From Xenophilus arseniciresistens (GTDB lineage: Bacteria > Pseudomonadota > Gammaproteobacteria > Burkholderiales > Burkholderiaceae_C): a DNA stretch of 64,000 nucleotides. A program made the position numbers and the translations under genes. Location of the stretch: contig NZ_JAQIPB010000006.1 of assembly GCF_028023875.1 (NCBI RefSeq), positions 62,001 through 126,000 of the forward strand, given 5' to 3'. This document shows, piece by piece, positions 62,942-64,000 of the stretch (position 1 is its first letter; each line of letters opens with the position of its first letter). Under the pieces are notes generated by a model that had not been told where the DNA came from, searched no databases, and saw only the letters and a list, made by a program, of their open reading frames with translations.

Positions 62942-63810
62942 CGCTTGCCCAGCGCCAGCAGTTCGGGCGTGCCGATCAGGCCGTTGAGCTGGTCGAAGTC
63001 CAGCATCTGACTGCGCAGGGCGGCGGTGGTGCCGTCGGCGGCCAGCGTGGCGAAGTAGCGCTGCAGCCCGGCCGCCGCCCAGCGTGCCGTGCCGCCCGGG
63101 AAGATCACGATCCGGAAGCCCAGCTCGCCCAGTTCGCTGGCACTGCTTACGGGCGTTTGGCCGCCTTCGATCATGTTGGCCAGCAGCGGCACGCGGCTGC
63201 CGAAGCGCTCGCACGCCTGCTGCATCTGCTCGCGCGAGCGCAAGGCCTCGATGAACAGCGCATCGACGCCGCAGGCCAGATAGGCCTCGGCGCGCTCGAA
63301 GGCCGCTTCCACGCCTTCGACGGCCACGGCATCGGTGCGCGCGAGGATCAAGGTGTCGCGCGAATGGCGCGCATCGAGCGCGGCGCGCAGCTTGCCCTGC
63401 ATCTGCGCGCTGCTGACCAGGCTCTTGCCGGCCAGGTGGCCGCAGCGCTTGGGGAAGTCCTGGTCCTCGAGCTGGATCATGGCCGCGCCCGCGCGTTCGA
63501 AGTCGCGCACGGTGCGCTGCACGTTGAGCGCGTTGCCGTAGCCCGTGTCGGCATCCACGATCACGGGCAGGCGCACGCGGTCGGTGATGCGGGCCAGCAC
63601 GTTGGCCGTTTCGCTGGCCGTGGTCAGGCCCACGTCGGAGCGGCCCAGCTGGGTGTAGGCCACGGCCCCGCCCGAGAGGTACAGCGCCTCGAAGCCGGCC
63701 TGCTCGGCCAGCAGCGCGGTGAGGGCGTCATACACGCCGGGCGCCAGCAGCGCGCGCGGTTGCGCCAGTCTCTGCTTCAGCGTCATGCCTTCGGTCTCGC
63801 TTCGCTTCAT
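62929..63810 (-). CDS. Isocitrate lyase/PEP mutase-family C-C lyase
   Basis: A 293-residue superfamily member and distant paralogue of the lyase at 9180. Blocks are LLAPGVYDALTALLAEQAGFEALYLSGGAVAY, VDADTGYGNALNVQRTVRDFERAG, EDQDFPKRCGHLAGKSLV (catalytic Cys retained in KRCGH) and LARTDAVAVEGVEAAFERA. This fits oxaloacetate decarboxylase/methylisocitrate-lyase-like relatives. The start is the ATG at 63810, overlapping the stop of the upstream Bug gene by ATGA, so the receptor and lyase are translationally coupled and probably act on the same imported acid. Confidence 0.85.
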   Translation of the reverse strand: MKRSETEGMTLKQRLAQPRALLAPGVYDALTALLAEQAGFEALYLSGGAVAYTQLGRSDVGLTTASETANVLARITDRVRLPVIVDADTGYGNALNVQRTVRDFERAGAAMIQLEDQDFPKRCGHLAGKSLVSSAQMQGKLRAALDARHSRDTLILARTDAVAVEGVEAAFERAEAYLACGVDALFIEALRSREQMQQACERFGSRVPLLANMIEGGQTPVSSASELGELGFRIVIFPGGTARWAAAGLQRYFATLAADGTTAALRSQMLDFDQLNGLIGTPELLALGKRYEA

Positions 63811-64000
63811 TGCGGCGTGGCTCCGGTCTGTTGCACCACCTTGCCCCAGCGGCTGATTTCGCTGTTCACGAAGCGTTCGAACTCGGCCCGGTCGCGGCTG
63901 GGCATGGGAAGAATGCCTTCATGCTTGAGCCGCGCCAGCAGCGCGGGCGAGCCCAGCACGTCGCGCACGGCGGCGCTGAGCGTGTCGGCCTGCCTGGCGT
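63807..64000 (-). CDS. Bug/TctC-family receptor, 3' end only (truncated by window edge)
   Basis: The minus strand reads an open frame to the window end, encoding about 63 residues that finish FERFVNSEISRWGKVVQQTGATPQ. This is the standard C-terminus of Bug receptors (compare RFTRVVKELGVQAD and RFGKVIKEFGIQAD in the receptors at 31208 and 47498). The start lies beyond position 64,000. Its stop overlaps the ATG of the lyase gene. Sixth Bug gene in the window. Confidence 0.8.
   Translation of the reverse strand, partial: ARQADTLSAAVRDVLGSPALLARLKHEGILPMPSRDRAEFERFVNSEISRWGKVVQQTGATPQ

Overview
The window is GC-rich and densely coding. It looks like the chromosome of a betaproteobacterium of the order Burkholderiales, most likely family Comamonadaceae (Delftia/Acidovorax/Comamonas-like). 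The main reasons are six Bug/TctC periplasmic receptors, an acnD/prpF-type 2-methylcitrate locus under a ScfR-like regulator, two-component Rieske oxygenases, the style of the porin and RND genes, and the AlaS and MetE sequences. No rRNA, tRNA, CRISPR array, prophage or complete transposase gene was seen. The family assignment is an inference from gene content; no species is claimed.

Layout. (1) 1-5.8 kb: a small catabolic operon with an FAD aromatic hydroxylase (cut by the left edge), two Bug receptors, a ThDP-dependent enzyme and a GlcG/HbpS protein. (2) 5.8-9.2 kb: divergent metE/metR with a consensus MetR box between them. (3) 9.2-17.1 kb: a 2-methylcitrate (propionate) operon, thioesterase-prpC-acnD-prpF-C-C lyase, divergent from a ScfR/RamB-like regulator, with several TTGCGAA motifs between them. 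(4) 17.1-24.6 kb: an 84-residue unknown protein, an Hsp70-like ATPase, alaS (with an odd in-frame insert), a histidine phosphatase, a ketopantoate-reductase-like enzyme, and a TetR regulator divergent from an NTF2-like protein across two near-identical palindromic operators. (5) 24.6-30.3 kb: a PAS-histidine kinase/LuxR response regulator pair followed by an NrtA/B/D-like ABC importer and cyanase, so very probably cyanate uptake and hydrolysis. (6) 30.3-31.2 kb: a gene remnant, a roughly 265-bp MITE-like element built of two 100-nt hairpins inside inverted repeats, and an AT-richer leader.

(7) 31.2-48.5 kb: seventeen consecutive plus-strand genes forming one large catabolic locus. It holds three Bug receptors, two SDRs, a cupin, an alpha/beta hydrolase, an IclR regulator, a ThDP decarboxylase-like enzyme, an aspartate-dehydrogenase-like protein, an aldehyde dehydrogenase, an extradiol-type VOC dioxygenase, a small recombinase-like HTH protein, a Rieske oxygenase with its PDR/VanB reductase, a porin and an MFS carrier. 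Together these could take a substrate across the outer membrane, capture and import it, shorten its side chain (dehydrogenation, decarboxylation, aldehyde oxidation), hydroxylate a ring and cleave it. The substrate cannot be read from the sequence, and this is the best candidate for an undescribed pathway here. (8) 48.5-54.5 kb: a secreted gluzincin-like peptidase, a TraB/GumN protein, a GT-C-like membrane protein with a signal-less solute-binding protein, and an SPFH protein. (9) 54.5-62.9 kb: a LysR regulator, a serine-less HSL-fold pseudo-esterase and a complete tripartite RND efflux pump. (10) 62.9-64 kb: an ICL/PEP-mutase-family lyase and the 3' end of a sixth Bug gene.

Non-coding structure of note includes a dispersed, covarying palindromic repeat placed directly after two stop codons (45,969 and 54,443), the MITE-like element, and a terminator-like hairpin inside the prp operon.
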